DNA of 64,000 bases from Deltaproteobacteria bacterium (GTDB lineage Bacteria; Myxococcota_A; UBA796; CAJQPC01): NCBI GenBank assembly GCA_016717595.1, contig JADKFE010000026.1:33410-97409 (forward strand), written 5' to 3'. Numbering within the stretch: the first letter of the stretch is position 1; every line of letters starts with the position of its first letter. The position numbers and the translations under genes were made by a program. The notes below the pieces were generated by a model. The model saw only the letters and a program-made list of their open reading frames with translations. It was not told the DNA's origin and did not search any database. This document shows positions 8,378 through 15,861 of the stretch, piece by piece.

Positions 8378-8753
8378 GAGGCGCCTCCCTGGTCCGAGGA
8401 CGCTGCCGAGCGTCCTCCTCTTGCGTGAGCGTTTGGAGCCGAGCGACTGCGCGGCCCTCCAATCCCTTGGATCGTGACATCCATCGGCAGCATAGCATTC
8501 GTTATTGACGTGTCAATCGGATCGGACAGCGCCAGGACCGTCGCGGGATCCTGAGTTGGGGCGTCAGATCGGCAAAGATCGGCCCTGGCGGCCCCGCGGA
8601 GCGGGAGATCTGGACGCGGGAGGCGCGCGGGGATCTGCGGCGGCCCCCGGAGGCCGGACAACGGTTGACCGGCGATCTCTGCCGCCGATCGATCCCTCGG
8701 GCGGGGGCGCGGCGCTCGTCGCCCCGCCCACACACCCCCACACAACGCGCCGT
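8378..8753. other. Intergenic region between ygfZ and the small HTH gene
   Basis: This 376-base gap holds the leader and promoter of the HTH gene at 8378-8516. The rest (8517-8753) is GC-rich with no coding frame of convincing codon use and no RNA gene that can be recognised. It lies immediately downstream of the ygfZ stop codon on the minus strand. Confidence 0.5.
8489..8516 (-). promoter_or_regulatory. Sigma70-type promoter of the small HTH gene, with palindromic -35 region
   Basis: Read on the minus strand, TTGACA (8511-8516) is followed after 16 bases by TATGCT (8489-8494), a good vegetative promoter pointing at the HTH gene with a leader of about 100 bases. The -35 lies inside the inverted repeat TTGAC-GT-GTCAA (8505-8516), a plausible operator. 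The assignment rests on sequence pattern only. Confidence 0.5.
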
Positions 8754-9806
8754 TTAGGCGCCCTGCCCCGCCGCCCGCGGGACGGGCAAGGGGGAGATCG
8801 TCGCCGAGACCAGGCGCTCGTCGATCTTGATCTCGACCGCGTCGCCGGGCTCACCCGCCTCCTTGCGGAGCACGCCGATCGAGACCACCCGCCCGTCTAC
8901 CCGGGCCACGGAGGTGATCACGCCGACGACCTTCTCTCCGCGCAAGACCTCGGCGCCGGGCGCCGCCTCGTCGCTCACCAGGGCCGTGAGCCGCTTGTTC
9001 ACCTTGCCCATGGTGTCCATGCGGTTGATGATCTCTTGCCCGATGTAGCAGCCCTTGTTGAAGTTGCAGACCCGCTCGCGGATGCCGAGCTCATGGATGA
9101 AGGCGCGCTCGGGCATGTCCTGAGGCCAACGCGGCAGGCCGCGCAGGACCCGTAAGGCGTCGAGGGCGTCGGTCCCGGCGGGGGTGGCCCCGGCGGCGGT
9201 GAGCGCGGCCCAGGCTTCAGCGAAGTGCTCTGCCGCGATCACGAGATCAAAGCCGCCGAGGCCCGTTCGATCGGCGCGGGCGACCAAGCCGCCGCCCCAG
9301 GCGGTGTGGACACGCTCAGGCACGGGGATCCCCGCGGCGCGAAGGATCTCCTCCGCGCGCGGCCCCTGCACGGTGAGCACCCCGAGGGAGTCGCTGCGAT
9401 CCCGAAGCTCGATGGGGTCCATGATGATGTAGCGGTCGAGGGTTTCGCTGACCTCGGTGACGTCGGAGCCGTCCATCACCGCGAGCAGCAGATCCCGCCG
9501 GATGAGGTAGGCATCAAGCATCCCGAAGATCCGGCCCTGTTTGTCGGTGAGCGCGTTGTGGTTGCCGCCGCCCTCGGACAGATCGCGGATGTTGTTGGTG
9601 AACATGGAGTTGCAGAAGCGTGGGGTGTCCGCGCCCTCCAGCTCCAAGACGCCCAGGGGCGAGAGATCGACGATCACCGCGCCGGATCGAGCGGCGTCGA
9701 CCTCGGTCTGGAGCGCGCCGAAGCCTCTGGGAATCACCCCGCCGCCCCAGTCTCCCAAGGTGGCGCCCAAGGCCTCAAAGGTGGCGTGAAGCGGGCTGGT
9801 CTTCAT
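8754..9806 (-). CDS. ygfZ: YgfZ/GcvT-family folate-binding protein
   Basis: This 350-residue relative of the glycine-cleavage T-protein is of the YgfZ type, a tetrahydrofolate-dependent factor supporting assembly or repair of certain Fe-S proteins. The diagnostic motif K-G-C-Y-x-G-Q-E is present (NKGCYIGQE, about residue 260), with the conserved Cys. The GcvT-like N-terminal fold precedes it and a short beta-barrel follows. It overlaps the stop codon of the upstream peroxiredoxin gene by 4 bases (ATGA), so the two are translationally coupled. Pairing with an antioxidant enzyme fits a role in oxidative damage tolerance. Confidence 0.88.
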   Translation of the reverse strand: MKTSPLHATFEALGATLGDWGGGVIPRGFGALQTEVDAARSGAVIVDLSPLGVLELEGADTPRFCNSMFTNNIRDLSEGGGNHNALTDKQGRIFGMLDAYLIRRDLLLAVMDGSDVTEVSETLDRYIIMDPIELRDRSDSLGVLTVQGPRAEEILRAAGIPVPERVHTAWGGGLVARADRTGLGGFDLVIAAEHFAEAWAALTAAGATPAGTDALDALRVLRGLPRWPQDMPERAFIHELGIRERVCNFNKGCYIGQEIINRMDTMGKVNKRLTALVSDEAAPGAEVLRGEKVVGVITSVARVDGRVVSIGVLRKEAGEPGDAVEIKIDERLVSATISPLPVPRAAGQGA

Positions 9807-10321
9807 GCGGAGGCTCCTTCATTGAGCGCGTCGAGCACCTCTTGGGCGTGGCCTTTGGTGCGCGCGGGGTCGAAGATGTGGGTGATCTGGCCCTCGGCGT
9901 TGACCACGAAGGTGACGCGGCGCGCCATCTTCACCGGGCCGATGCCGCCGAGCACGCCGAACCGTTCGGCGACGACCCCTTGGGTGTCGGCCAACAGCGG
10001 GAACGGCAGCTCGTGGTGCTGGATGAACTTCTTGTGGGCGTCTACGCCGTCGAGCGAGCAGCCGAAGACCTTCACGCCCCGGGCGGTGATGCGCTCCCAC
10101 GAGTCGCGGAGATCACAGGCCTGGGCGGTGCAGCCTGGGGTCTCGTCTTTGGGGTAGAAGTAGAGCACCCACGGCTGGCCGCGGAGATCTGCGACGGAGA
10201 CGATGCCGCCGTCGGTGGACATGACGCCAAGCTCAGGGGCGAGGTTGCCGGTCTGTAGGTGCGTCGGGCCGCCCATGAGCACCCGTTGAAGGGAGCTTGA
10301 GGCGCGAGAGAAGATCGACAT
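9803..10321 (-). CDS. bcp: Thiol peroxidase of the BCP/PrxQ type
   Basis: This 172-residue peroxiredoxin reduces hydroperoxides in the cytoplasm with electrons from thioredoxin. The peroxidatic Cys is in DETPGCTAQAC, with the resolving Cys five residues later, the pattern of atypical 2-Cys BCP. The fold is complete through VTFVVNAEGQI. There is a short extra N-terminal segment (~20 residues) compared with typical BCP. The ATG start has GGAGGG nine bases upstream. It is the first gene of a two-gene unit with ygfZ (ATGA overlap). Confidence 0.9.
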   Translation of the reverse strand: MSIFSRASSSLQRVLMGGPTHLQTGNLAPELGVMSTDGGIVSVADLRGQPWVLYFYPKDETPGCTAQACDLRDSWERITARGVKVFGCSLDGVDAHKKFIQHHELPFPLLADTQGVVAERFGVLGGIGPVKMARRVTFVVNAEGQITHIFDPARTKGHAQEVLDALNEGASA

Positions 10322-10415
10322 GGGCGCGAGCCCTCCGTGGCGACCACGTCTCGCGGCGCCGCGCCGTCTTCCTGCGCACCCCGAGCGGCCGCGGCAAGCC
10401 CTCGCCGAGCACCCC

Positions 10416-11294
10416 TCAGCGCAAGACCGTGAGGAACGGCGGCGCAGGGTTGGAGCAGGCCATACAACGCAGCGCCAAGAGCCAGGTGCCCTCGTCGGTC
10501 AGCCCCCCAAAAGGCTCACCGGCGCCGTTGGTCAAGAGGGAGAGGTCCTGGTCGATGGTCGCGGTGAGCGGGGTGGTGTAGAGGTCATCCACGAGCTCCT
10601 CAAGGCCCAAGAAGTCGGCCTCCAAGGCCGTGAGATCCTCCGCGTACCAGCCGAGATCAAGGCGATCGATGTCGGACAGGCGGATGGGCAGACCGCGCAT
10701 GTCAACGGTGAGATCCGACCACTCGACGACCTCGCCGTCTAAGGTCACCTCCACAAGGTCCTCGAGCTCTACGTCATACGCGAGGCTCGCCGAGTCGCTG
10801 CTCAGCGCGATCGGCACCTCGGGGCCCCCATCGACGGGGTCGAAAAACATCAACATGCGCGCGCCGGGCACGCCGGTGGTCGAGGCGCTCAGAAGCCAGG
10901 TGCCTCGCCCCGCGGTGACGTCCAGCTCTGGGATCACGCGGTTGCCCAAGAAGTCGAACTCGGAGAGCGTGGCGGTGGTGACGCCATCTTCAGGGCTCAA
11001 GGTGGCGTAGGCCGTGATGTCCGACTGCCGGAGGTCGTCGTCCGCCAAGGCGGCGAGGGTCTCCTCTTGGCTCAGCGCGAGGATCGCGATGGTGAAGATG
11101 TCGATCTCCGTGGAGGGGTCCATCGCGCGGCCCTGGAGGTCTTGGGTGAGCGCGCTCCAGTCCACGACGAGATCGGCGCGGGAGGCGACGGTGAGGCTCT
11201 GGGCGGAGATGGTGCTCGTGAAGTCGTAGTTGTTCTCATCCTGCAGGGACGTGTCGTTTGAGCAGGCCAAGGCCGTCCAGAGGAGGATCATCAT
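10416..11294 (-). CDS. Hypothetical lipoprotein
   Basis: This 292-residue predicted lipoprotein has a very short signal peptide ending in the lipobox TALAC (Cys11). The mature part is acidic, rich in beta-like segments and contains a pair of Cys near the C-terminus (CMACSNP). No family was recognised. An ATG-ATG pair opens the frame, so the start may be one codon downstream. It is a single gene on the minus strand with a large gap upstream. Confidence 0.65.
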   Translation of the reverse strand: MMILLWTALACSNDTSLQDENNYDFTSTISAQSLTVASRADLVVDWSALTQDLQGRAMDPSTEIDIFTIAILALSQEETLAALADDDLRQSDITAYATLSPEDGVTTATLSEFDFLGNRVIPELDVTAGRGTWLLSASTTGVPGARMLMFFDPVDGGPEVPIALSSDSASLAYDVELEDLVEVTLDGEVVEWSDLTVDMRGLPIRLSDIDRLDLGWYAEDLTALEADFLGLEELVDDLYTTPLTATIDQDLSLLTNGAGEPFGGLTDEGTWLLALRCMACSNPAPPFLTVLR

Positions 11295-11677
11295 GGGCGC
11301 GGCTCCGAAGGTTCAGGTCAGGCCACGGCGGTGACCTCGAGGGATGCTGCGAAGAAGAATGCGCAGTCTTCTCGCGGCCCGCGCTCACCCAACCCAAACT
11401 TTACGAGGTCATCACCGCGAGGGCGCTCCTCGGCGCGTGAGGGGGAGGCCCGCGCGGCGACGCGCTCAACGCCCGACGATCGACCTGACCGCCGCGACGC
11501 GCAAGAGCGACGACGCCCTCAGGCGGCCAAACCCTTGGCCAAGCACGGCAGAACGAACAAAAGCCACCTCACCATGAGCGGTGGGGTGGCTTTTTGCCCG
11601 TAGAGCTTGGCCGACACCTTGAACGTCTGCCACGATCGTCGCGGCAGGGCCGAGGTGAATGACCTCCGGTGAGGAGA
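11295..11677. other. Intergenic region between rpsR and a lipoprotein gene
   Basis: The gap is 383 bases. It contains the strong terminator hairpin at 11559-11594 and, further on, an imperfect inverted repeat around 11347-11377 (GCGAAGAAGA against TCTTCTCGC). The open frames that cross it have poor codon use and no ribosome binding site. No tRNA-like cloverleaf was seen. Confidence 0.5.
11559..11594 (-). terminator. rpsR: Rho-independent terminator downstream of rpsR
   Basis: A hairpin of about 15 base pairs has arms at 11559-11573 and 11580-11594 with a six-base loop. A-run and T-run flanks are present, so it can end transcription from either strand. It lies about 85 bases past the rpsR stop codon. 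It is among the most regular hairpins in the window. Confidence 0.8.
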
Positions 11678-11887
11678 TCAGTCGGTGCGGCTGTAGGGGA
11701 GCAGCGCGAGGTGACGAGCCCGCTTGATGGCGAGCGTGAGCTGACGCTGCTGCTTGGCGGAGAGCCCTGTGAGCCGCCGGGGGAGGATCTTCCCGCCTTC
11801 GGTCAAGAACTTCTTGAGGGTGTCGGAATCTTTGTAGTCGATCGAGTCGAGCTTGCCGATACGGGACGTACGGCGGGGGCGAGCCAT
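11678..11887 (-). CDS. rpsR: 30S ribosomal protein bS18
   Basis: This 69-residue ribosomal protein bS18 belongs to the small-subunit platform next to bS6. The family core is clear: IDYKD near residue 19, then a helical basic segment with ILPRRLTGLSAKQQRQL and the tail IKRARHLALLPY. The ATG giving MARPRR is preferred, with GGAGG ten bases upstream; an in-frame ATG three codons earlier lies too close to that site. There is no rpsF or rplI next to it, unlike the usual rpsF-rpsR-rplI order, so it stands alone. A leader hairpin is upstream and a terminator follows. Confidence 0.92.
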   Translation of the reverse strand: MARPRRTSRIGKLDSIDYKDSDTLKKFLTEGGKILPRRLTGLSAKQQRQLTLAIKRARHLALLPYSRTD

Positions 11888-11911
11888 GATGTTCATACCT
11901 CCACAACCCAG

Positions 11912-11929
11912 CCTCCTTAGCTTAGGAGG
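11912..11929 (-). promoter_or_regulatory. rpsR: Leader hairpin pairing CCTCCT with AGGAGG upstream of rpsR
   Basis: On the minus strand the rpsR leader reads CCTCCT-AAGCTA-AGGAGG, a six-pair stem whose 3' arm (within TAAGGAGG) is a perfect match to the 16S anti-Shine-Dalgarno. It lies about 25 bases before the rpsR start and just before a second GGAGG. It could tune ribosome access or be a site of autoregulation. It does not match the known bS6:bS18 leader motif as far as can be judged by eye. Confidence 0.35.
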
Positions 11930-11995
11930 TTGAGTCGGGCAAGGGTGGGGAGCGAGATAGATTGTGAGGTAGACGTGTGCGCGGAGGCGCGCGGG

Positions 11996-12415
11996 TTAGC
12001 CCGCCTCCAGCGTGTCGCGCAGGCTGTTTAGCGCGCGGCGCCATGTGTCGTCGAGGGCTTGACGAGACTCTTCGTTCTCAAGGAGCTCACCTTGGCTCTG
12101 AACGAGGCTCAGGCGGGTCTCCGCGCCGTCAACAGCGAGGTTGAAGACGATCCGAGAGCCGCGCGTCGGCGCGGGGCTGCGGGCGTCCCAGGCGATCTCG
12201 ATGCGTGAGGTGGGCCGGAAGATGTGCAAGATGCCGACCTCCTCCACGGGCTCACCGTCGTCGCCTTCTGTCGTGAGGGTGACCCGACCGCCGCTGCGGG
12301 CGTCAAATCGGGCCGCGTCGGCGTACCAGGACGTCCAACCCTCGGCCGTCGTGATCATCCGCCAGACCGCGCGGATCGGCGCGGCGATGTTGATTTGCCG
12401 CCGGATGGACGACAT
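11996..12415 (-). CDS. SRPBCC (AHSA1/START-like) domain protein
   Basis: This 139-residue single SRPBCC domain has a typical beginning: IRRQINIAAPIRAVWRMITTAEG with the following WTSWYAD. The middle SRIEIAWD and a C-terminal long helix ending at NSLRDTLE complete the family's hydrophobic ligand-binding cavity. Such AHSA1-like proteins bind small hydrophobic ligands or assist chaperones, and the ligand here is unknown. The ATG start has GAGGAG at suitable spacing. It diverges from the FG-GAP lipoprotein gene 81 bases away. Confidence 0.82.
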   Translation of the reverse strand: MSSIRRQINIAAPIRAVWRMITTAEGWTSWYADAARFDARSGGRVTLTTEGDDGEPVEEVGILHIFRPTSRIEIAWDARSPAPTRGSRIVFNLAVDGAETRLSLVQSQGELLENEESRQALDDTWRRALNSLRDTLEAG

Positions 12416-12496
12416 AAAGGGCTCCTCAGGATGCGTGAAGGACCACGCGCGGCACATCACTACCCCATCGTGGATGTCGCGGCTATCCTGGGAGCC

Positions 12497-13513
12497 ATGC
12501 TGAACGCCCAGAATCCCCCTGCCCTGCTGTTGTTGCTGTCCTTCGTGCTGGGCGTCGGCTGCCGTGACCGCGACGGGGCGAAGGAGGACACGACGGTGGA
12601 CTCCGCGCCAAAACCGACGCCGTTCGGGCGTTGGGAGGGCGTGACCGCGGCAGGTGGGCTGGGCACGAGCCTCGCGGCGGGCGGCGGGACACGCTACGCG
12701 GCGGCGCCTTGGGCGGAAGGCGGCGCGGTGTGGCTCCTCGGCGCGGAGGATCAACTTGAGCGTGTGGGCGGGGCGGTGAGCGGCGCCTTCGGGCGGGGCC
12801 TGGCGGTGCATGACGGGGTGTTGGCCGTCGGCGCGCCCCTCGCGGAGTCGGGGAGCGGGCTCTTGTGGCGCGACGGCGCCCTGACGCCGGGGGCCGCGGG
12901 CGAGCTTCTGGGCGCCATGGTGCGCTCGACCGCCCTGGGGCTTGTGGTGAGCGCACAAGGCGGCGCGCGGCGCGATGAGGAGCGCTTCGCCCTCGGCGTG
13001 CGGGTGACCGACGCGGCGGCGCTCCAAGATCGGCTGATCCTCGGCGCGCCGAGCGCTGAGCACGCGGTCTATGACGCCCAGGACGGGGTGGGCATCGCCC
13101 GACTGAGCCTGCAGGACGAGGCGGGCGCGGCGATCTGCGCGGCGGATCTTGATCTGGACGGCGCGGACGAGCTCGCCGTCGGCGCGCCGGGGCTTGGCGT
13201 CGTCGTCGTGCTGGAGGCTGGCGCGGGCTCGCTCGCTGAGGGGCGGCTGATTCAAGGGAGCGGCGGTCGGTTTGGCCAGTCCATCGGCTGCGGCGCCGGG
13301 CTGTTGGTGATCGGCGCCCCTTTGGAGGGGGACGGGCAGCGGGGCGCGGTCTACGCCGTCGAGGCGGGCTCCGACACGCTCGTCTCGTTGGGGAGTGGAG
13401 AGACCGACGGCGCTGAGCTCGGCGCGGCGGTGCTCGTCGAGGCCGACGGCGCGGTGTTGGCCGGGGCGCCAGGGCACGCAGGGGGCGCGGGGCTCGTGGT
13501 GCAGCTCCGCTGA
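12497..13513 (+). CDS. FG-GAP/integrin-alpha-like beta-propeller lipoprotein
   Basis: This 338-residue predicted lipoprotein has signal residues ~8-22 ending at a GVGC lipobox. Most of the mature chain consists of beta-propeller-like blades with recurring VGAP/IGAP motifs. One clear FG-GAP calcium loop reads ADLDLDGADELAVGAPG (~residue 215-232). Such propellers mediate surface binding and no catalytic motif is seen. The ATG start sits two bases after GGGAGCC. The longer open frame upstream overlaps the SRPBCC gene and is not used. Confidence 0.72.
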   Translation: MLNAQNPPALLLLLSFVLGVGCRDRDGAKEDTTVDSAPKPTPFGRWEGVTAAGGLGTSLAAGGGTRYAAAPWAEGGAVWLLGAEDQLERVGGAVSGAFGRGLAVHDGVLAVGAPLAESGSGLLWRDGALTPGAAGELLGAMVRSTALGLVVSAQGGARRDEERFALGVRVTDAAALQDRLILGAPSAEHAVYDAQDGVGIARLSLQDEAGAAICAADLDLDGADELAVGAPGLGVVVVLEAGAGSLAEGRLIQGSGGRFGQSIGCGAGLLVIGAPLEGDGQRGAVYAVEAGSDTLVSLGSGETDGAELGAAVLVEADGAVLAGAPGHAGGAGLVVQLR

Positions 13514-13527
13514 GGCGTAAGGCGGGC

Positions 13528-14082
13528 TCAGCCGCGTGAGGGGATCACCCGCGGCAGACCGCCAAAGAGCTCGTCAAAGCCAGGGATCTCCCCGGTCTCC
13601 AGATCGGGGGCGCCGACGTCACGAAGCTCGACGGCGTATCGCGCCGGGGCGGCCTCGGGGGCGTAGTGCAGGGCCTCTAAGCGGGTTTTGGCGTTACACC
13701 CGGCGCAATGAAGCTCTGTCCCCTCCCCGGCTCGCCAGCGTTGGATCGCCGCGCTGAGCTCACGCGCGAGGCCGACGCCGCAGGCCGGGCAACGAACGGC
13801 GTAGCCGCCTTGCCGGTTGCCGTACACCGTCGGCGCCGGGGGGCGATCGACCCGCCACGCGACGAATCCCCCCGCCACGAGACGCGCCGCGGCCGGACCC
13901 GGCGCGCCGTCCGCGGCGAAGATCCCCGCTTGAATGAGCTCCGCGACGCCCGCATGAAGGGCGGGCTCATCCAGGCGCCGCTCGGGATCCGCGGGCAACA
14001 GGTAGAGGTTCAGGCGATGGGTGGGCCGACGTGAAGAGATGGCGCGCTCCAGATCCCCTCTCCAGCCACGAGCGGGGTACAC
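13528..14082 (-). CDS. Hypothetical zinc-ribbon protein
   Basis: The product is about 184 residues if translation starts at the GTG given. The central part contains two Cys pairs, CPAC (~108) and CAGC (~138), an arrangement typical of a zinc ribbon. The C-terminal third is acidic and ends with a GFDELFGGLPR segment. The N-terminal side has helix-forming segments and no recognised fold. The start is uncertain: several in-frame GTG codons exist and the 5' part overlaps the small gene on the plus strand. Function is unknown. Confidence 0.5.
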   Translation of the reverse strand: MYPARGWRGDLERAISSRRPTHRLNLYLLPADPERRLDEPALHAGVAELIQAGIFAADGAPGPAAARLVAGGFVAWRVDRPPAPTVYGNRQGGYAVRCPACGVGLARELSAAIQRWRAGEGTELHCAGCNAKTRLEALHYAPEAAPARYAVELRDVGAPDLETGEIPGFDELFGGLPRVIPSRG

Positions 14083-14091
14083 TCCAAAGGT

Positions 14092-14365
14092 ATGCGCCAC
14101 GACCCCTTCGTGCTCAACGGTCCACCCCAGATCGCCCCTGTGGATGGGGAGCTGCCACCGCCGCTGCGGCTGGTCGAAGAGGATGACGATCTCCTCTACG
14201 CCCCGCCCAAGCCGCGCTGGGTGCGGATCGGCGCGGCGCTTCTGGCGATCTTTCGGCATCGCCAGCACGCTCTCTACGATCGCGACGATGGGGCGCTATT
14301 CGCCGCTGCACGACGCCGGGGACTGGGCGCTCTTCCACCGGCTGACCCAGGCCCCGGGCCGCTGA
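14092..14365 (+). CDS. Small hypothetical protein, apparently frameshifted
   Basis: Two overlapping frames each show good GC-ending codon use over half of this stretch. From the ATG the frame is good up to about 14289 (ending LYDRDD). The +1 frame is good from there to the TGA at 14363-14365 (reading GRYSPLHDAGDWALF). The switch falls on the GGGG run at 14290-14293: reading it as GGG gives one continuous product of about 90 residues, DDGRYSPL at the join. The length (274 bases) is one base over a multiple of three. The product is Pro-rich at its N-terminus and of no known family. A sequencing indel is likely. Confidence 0.45.
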
Positions 14366-14385
14366 TGTCGCGCGTGGCGCCTCGC

Positions 14386-14808
14386 TCAGCGGGCCAAGAA
14401 GTAGTCGGGGATCTGCACCTCAACGGGGCCTTGGGCCTTCGCTTGGCAGGCGAGACGGTGCCCACGCTTCGCGGCCTCGGCGCCTAGGGTGATCTCCTCG
14501 TTCATCTGAACCGGGCTCAGGTGCTCTGCGCCGGAGACGACGAACACCCGGCAGGTGCCACAGGAGCAATGCCCGCCGCAGAAGTGGTCGAGGTCCACCT
14601 TGAGCTCTCGCGCGGCGGCGAGGATCGTGGTGCCAAAGACCACCTCCCCTGACTTTTTCCCTTGGAAAGAGACCGGGACGAGGTCGCCCTCACGAAACGC
14701 GGAGCGTGGGCCGAAGACACGCGCGCGGACACGATCGCGGACGTCACGGGCGACGTCGCGAAACCTCTGGCGCACAAGCTCGGCGGGGGTCTTCTTGGGG
14801 AGGGGCAC
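14386..14808 (-). CDS. 2Fe-2S ferredoxin-like protein
   Basis: This protein of about 140 residues has a plant/adrenodoxin-type 2Fe-2S domain. Ligands follow C-x5-C-x2-C in FCGGHCSCGTC, with the fourth Cys in RLACQ about 40 residues later. The N-terminal ~45 residues are basic and not part of the domain. It would act as a soluble electron carrier; its partners are unknown. The start is uncertain: a GTG at 14808 has better codon use after it, while an ATG at 14847 would add 13 residues of poor codon use. Confidence 0.82.
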   Translation of the reverse strand: MPLPKKTPAELVRQRFRDVARDVRDRVRARVFGPRSAFREGDLVPVSFQGKKSGEVVFGTTILAAARELKVDLDHFCGGHCSCGTCRVFVVSGAEHLSPVQMNEEITLGAEAAKRGHRLACQAKAQGPVEVQIPDYFLAR

Positions 14809-14892
14809 GACGGCAGCATAGGACCAAAGTGGGGCCCATGTCACCATGGGCTCGCGACGTTATTGATCCGGCGTCATCCACCGTGAAGCGGC

Positions 14893-15516
14893 ATGAACCT
14901 CTCGACCCAACATCCCCCGAACCACCTCGCCGAGCTCGACGACGCTGATCTTGTCGAGGCGACCTTGCGTGGGGACTACGGCGCCTTTGAGCAGCTCTTC
15001 TTGCGGCACTCCGATCGTGTCTACAGCGTCGCGATGGGCATCCTGCGCGACGAGGCCGAGGCCCAGGACGCGCTGCAAGAGACCTTCCTCTCCGCGTTCC
15101 GCAAGCTCTCTAGCTTTCGGCGCGAGTCACCCTTTCGGGCGTGGCTCCTGCGGATCACGACGAACACCTGCCTGATGCGCCTGCGGTCTCGGCGGCGGCG
15201 CCCCGAGGTGCCGTTGGAGGTGCGCTCGCCGAGCTTCGCCGACGATGGGCACTTTGAGCGCGCCGTCGTGGACTGGTCCCCCCTGGCCGAGAAGGCCCTG
15301 GAGGATCACGAGCTCGGCGAGCGCCTGCGCGCCGCGGTGGAGGAGCTGCCCGAGAAGTACCGGGTCGTGCTCATGCTCGCCGACTACGAGCACCTCTCGA
15401 TGCAGGAGATCGCCGAGCTCCTGCACCTCACCGTGCCCGCGGTGAAGACGCGCCTTCACAGGGCGAGGCTCGGTGTACGTGAGGCCGTGACCGACTATCT
15501 CGACGGGAGAACCTGA
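14893..15516 (+). CDS. ECF RNA polymerase sigma factor
   Basis: This 207-residue extracytoplasmic-function sigma factor has region 2 at ~18-90 (FEQLFLRHSDRVYSVA, then DALQETFLSAFR) and region 4 at ~140-200 (LPEKYRVVLMLADYEHLSMQEIA with a good HTH, VPAVKTRLHRAR). Its stop codon overlaps the start of the downstream zinc anti-sigma gene by one base, and the two form a classic pair. Target promoters were not found with confidence. Two TonB-like genes and tatBC follow on the same strand, which suggests an envelope-related regulon, but this is inference from position. Confidence 0.92.
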   Translation: MNLSTQHPPNHLAELDDADLVEATLRGDYGAFEQLFLRHSDRVYSVAMGILRDEAEAQDALQETFLSAFRKLSSFRRESPFRAWLLRITTNTCLMRLRSRRRRPEVPLEVRSPSFADDGHFERAVVDWSPLAEKALEDHELGERLRAAVEELPEKYRVVLMLADYEHLSMQEIAELLHLTVPAVKTRLHRARLGVREAVTDYLDGRT

Positions 15517-15782
15517 TGTCCAAGACCTGCTCTGGCCTGTCCTTGACGCTTCGATGTCGAGAGATCTCAAGCTCGATGCTCGATTATTTGGACGGATCTC
15601 TCCCCCCTGAGGAGATGTTGATGATCTCGGAGCACATGCGGCTGTGCCCCGACTGCGCCTGCTTTAAGGCCACCTACGTCGCCACCACAGACCTTTGCGC
15701 GAAGGCGTTCTCACGCGCCCTCACCGACACGCAGCGGGAGCAGCTCTGCACGAAGCTGCGCGAGGCGCTGCGAACCGCCTGA
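15516..15782 (+). CDS. Zinc-containing anti-sigma factor (ZAS type)
   Basis: This 88-residue protein carries the ZAS signature His-x3-Cys-x2-Cys in EHMRLCPDC (~residues 41-49), with an upstream Cys (CREIS, residue 14) as the fourth ligand. No transmembrane helix follows, so this is a soluble cytoplasmic anti-sigma and probably senses redox or metal state. It begins at the last base of the sigma factor stop codon (TGATG), so the two are translationally coupled, and it would sequester the ECF factor encoded just upstream. Confidence 0.85.
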   Translation: MSKTCSGLSLTLRCREISSSMLDYLDGSLPPEEMLMISEHMRLCPDCACFKATYVATTDLCAKAFSRALTDTQREQLCTKLREALRTA

Positions 15783-15861
15783 CCGGAGGAAAAACCGGCT
15801 CTTTTTTGTGATCCAAAGCCCGCCGTGTTTGATCTATGGTGGGCAGGCGAGGAGGTGTAGG

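Noticed and set aside
11466..11906. A 146-codon frame covering rpsR in another frame
   Set aside because: Only rpsR matches a known family; this frame crosses the terminator hairpin.
15783..15807. Weak hairpin CCGG-AGGAAAAA-CCGG followed by a T-run after the anti-sigma gene
   Set aside because: A four-pair stem only; not strong enough to call a terminator.
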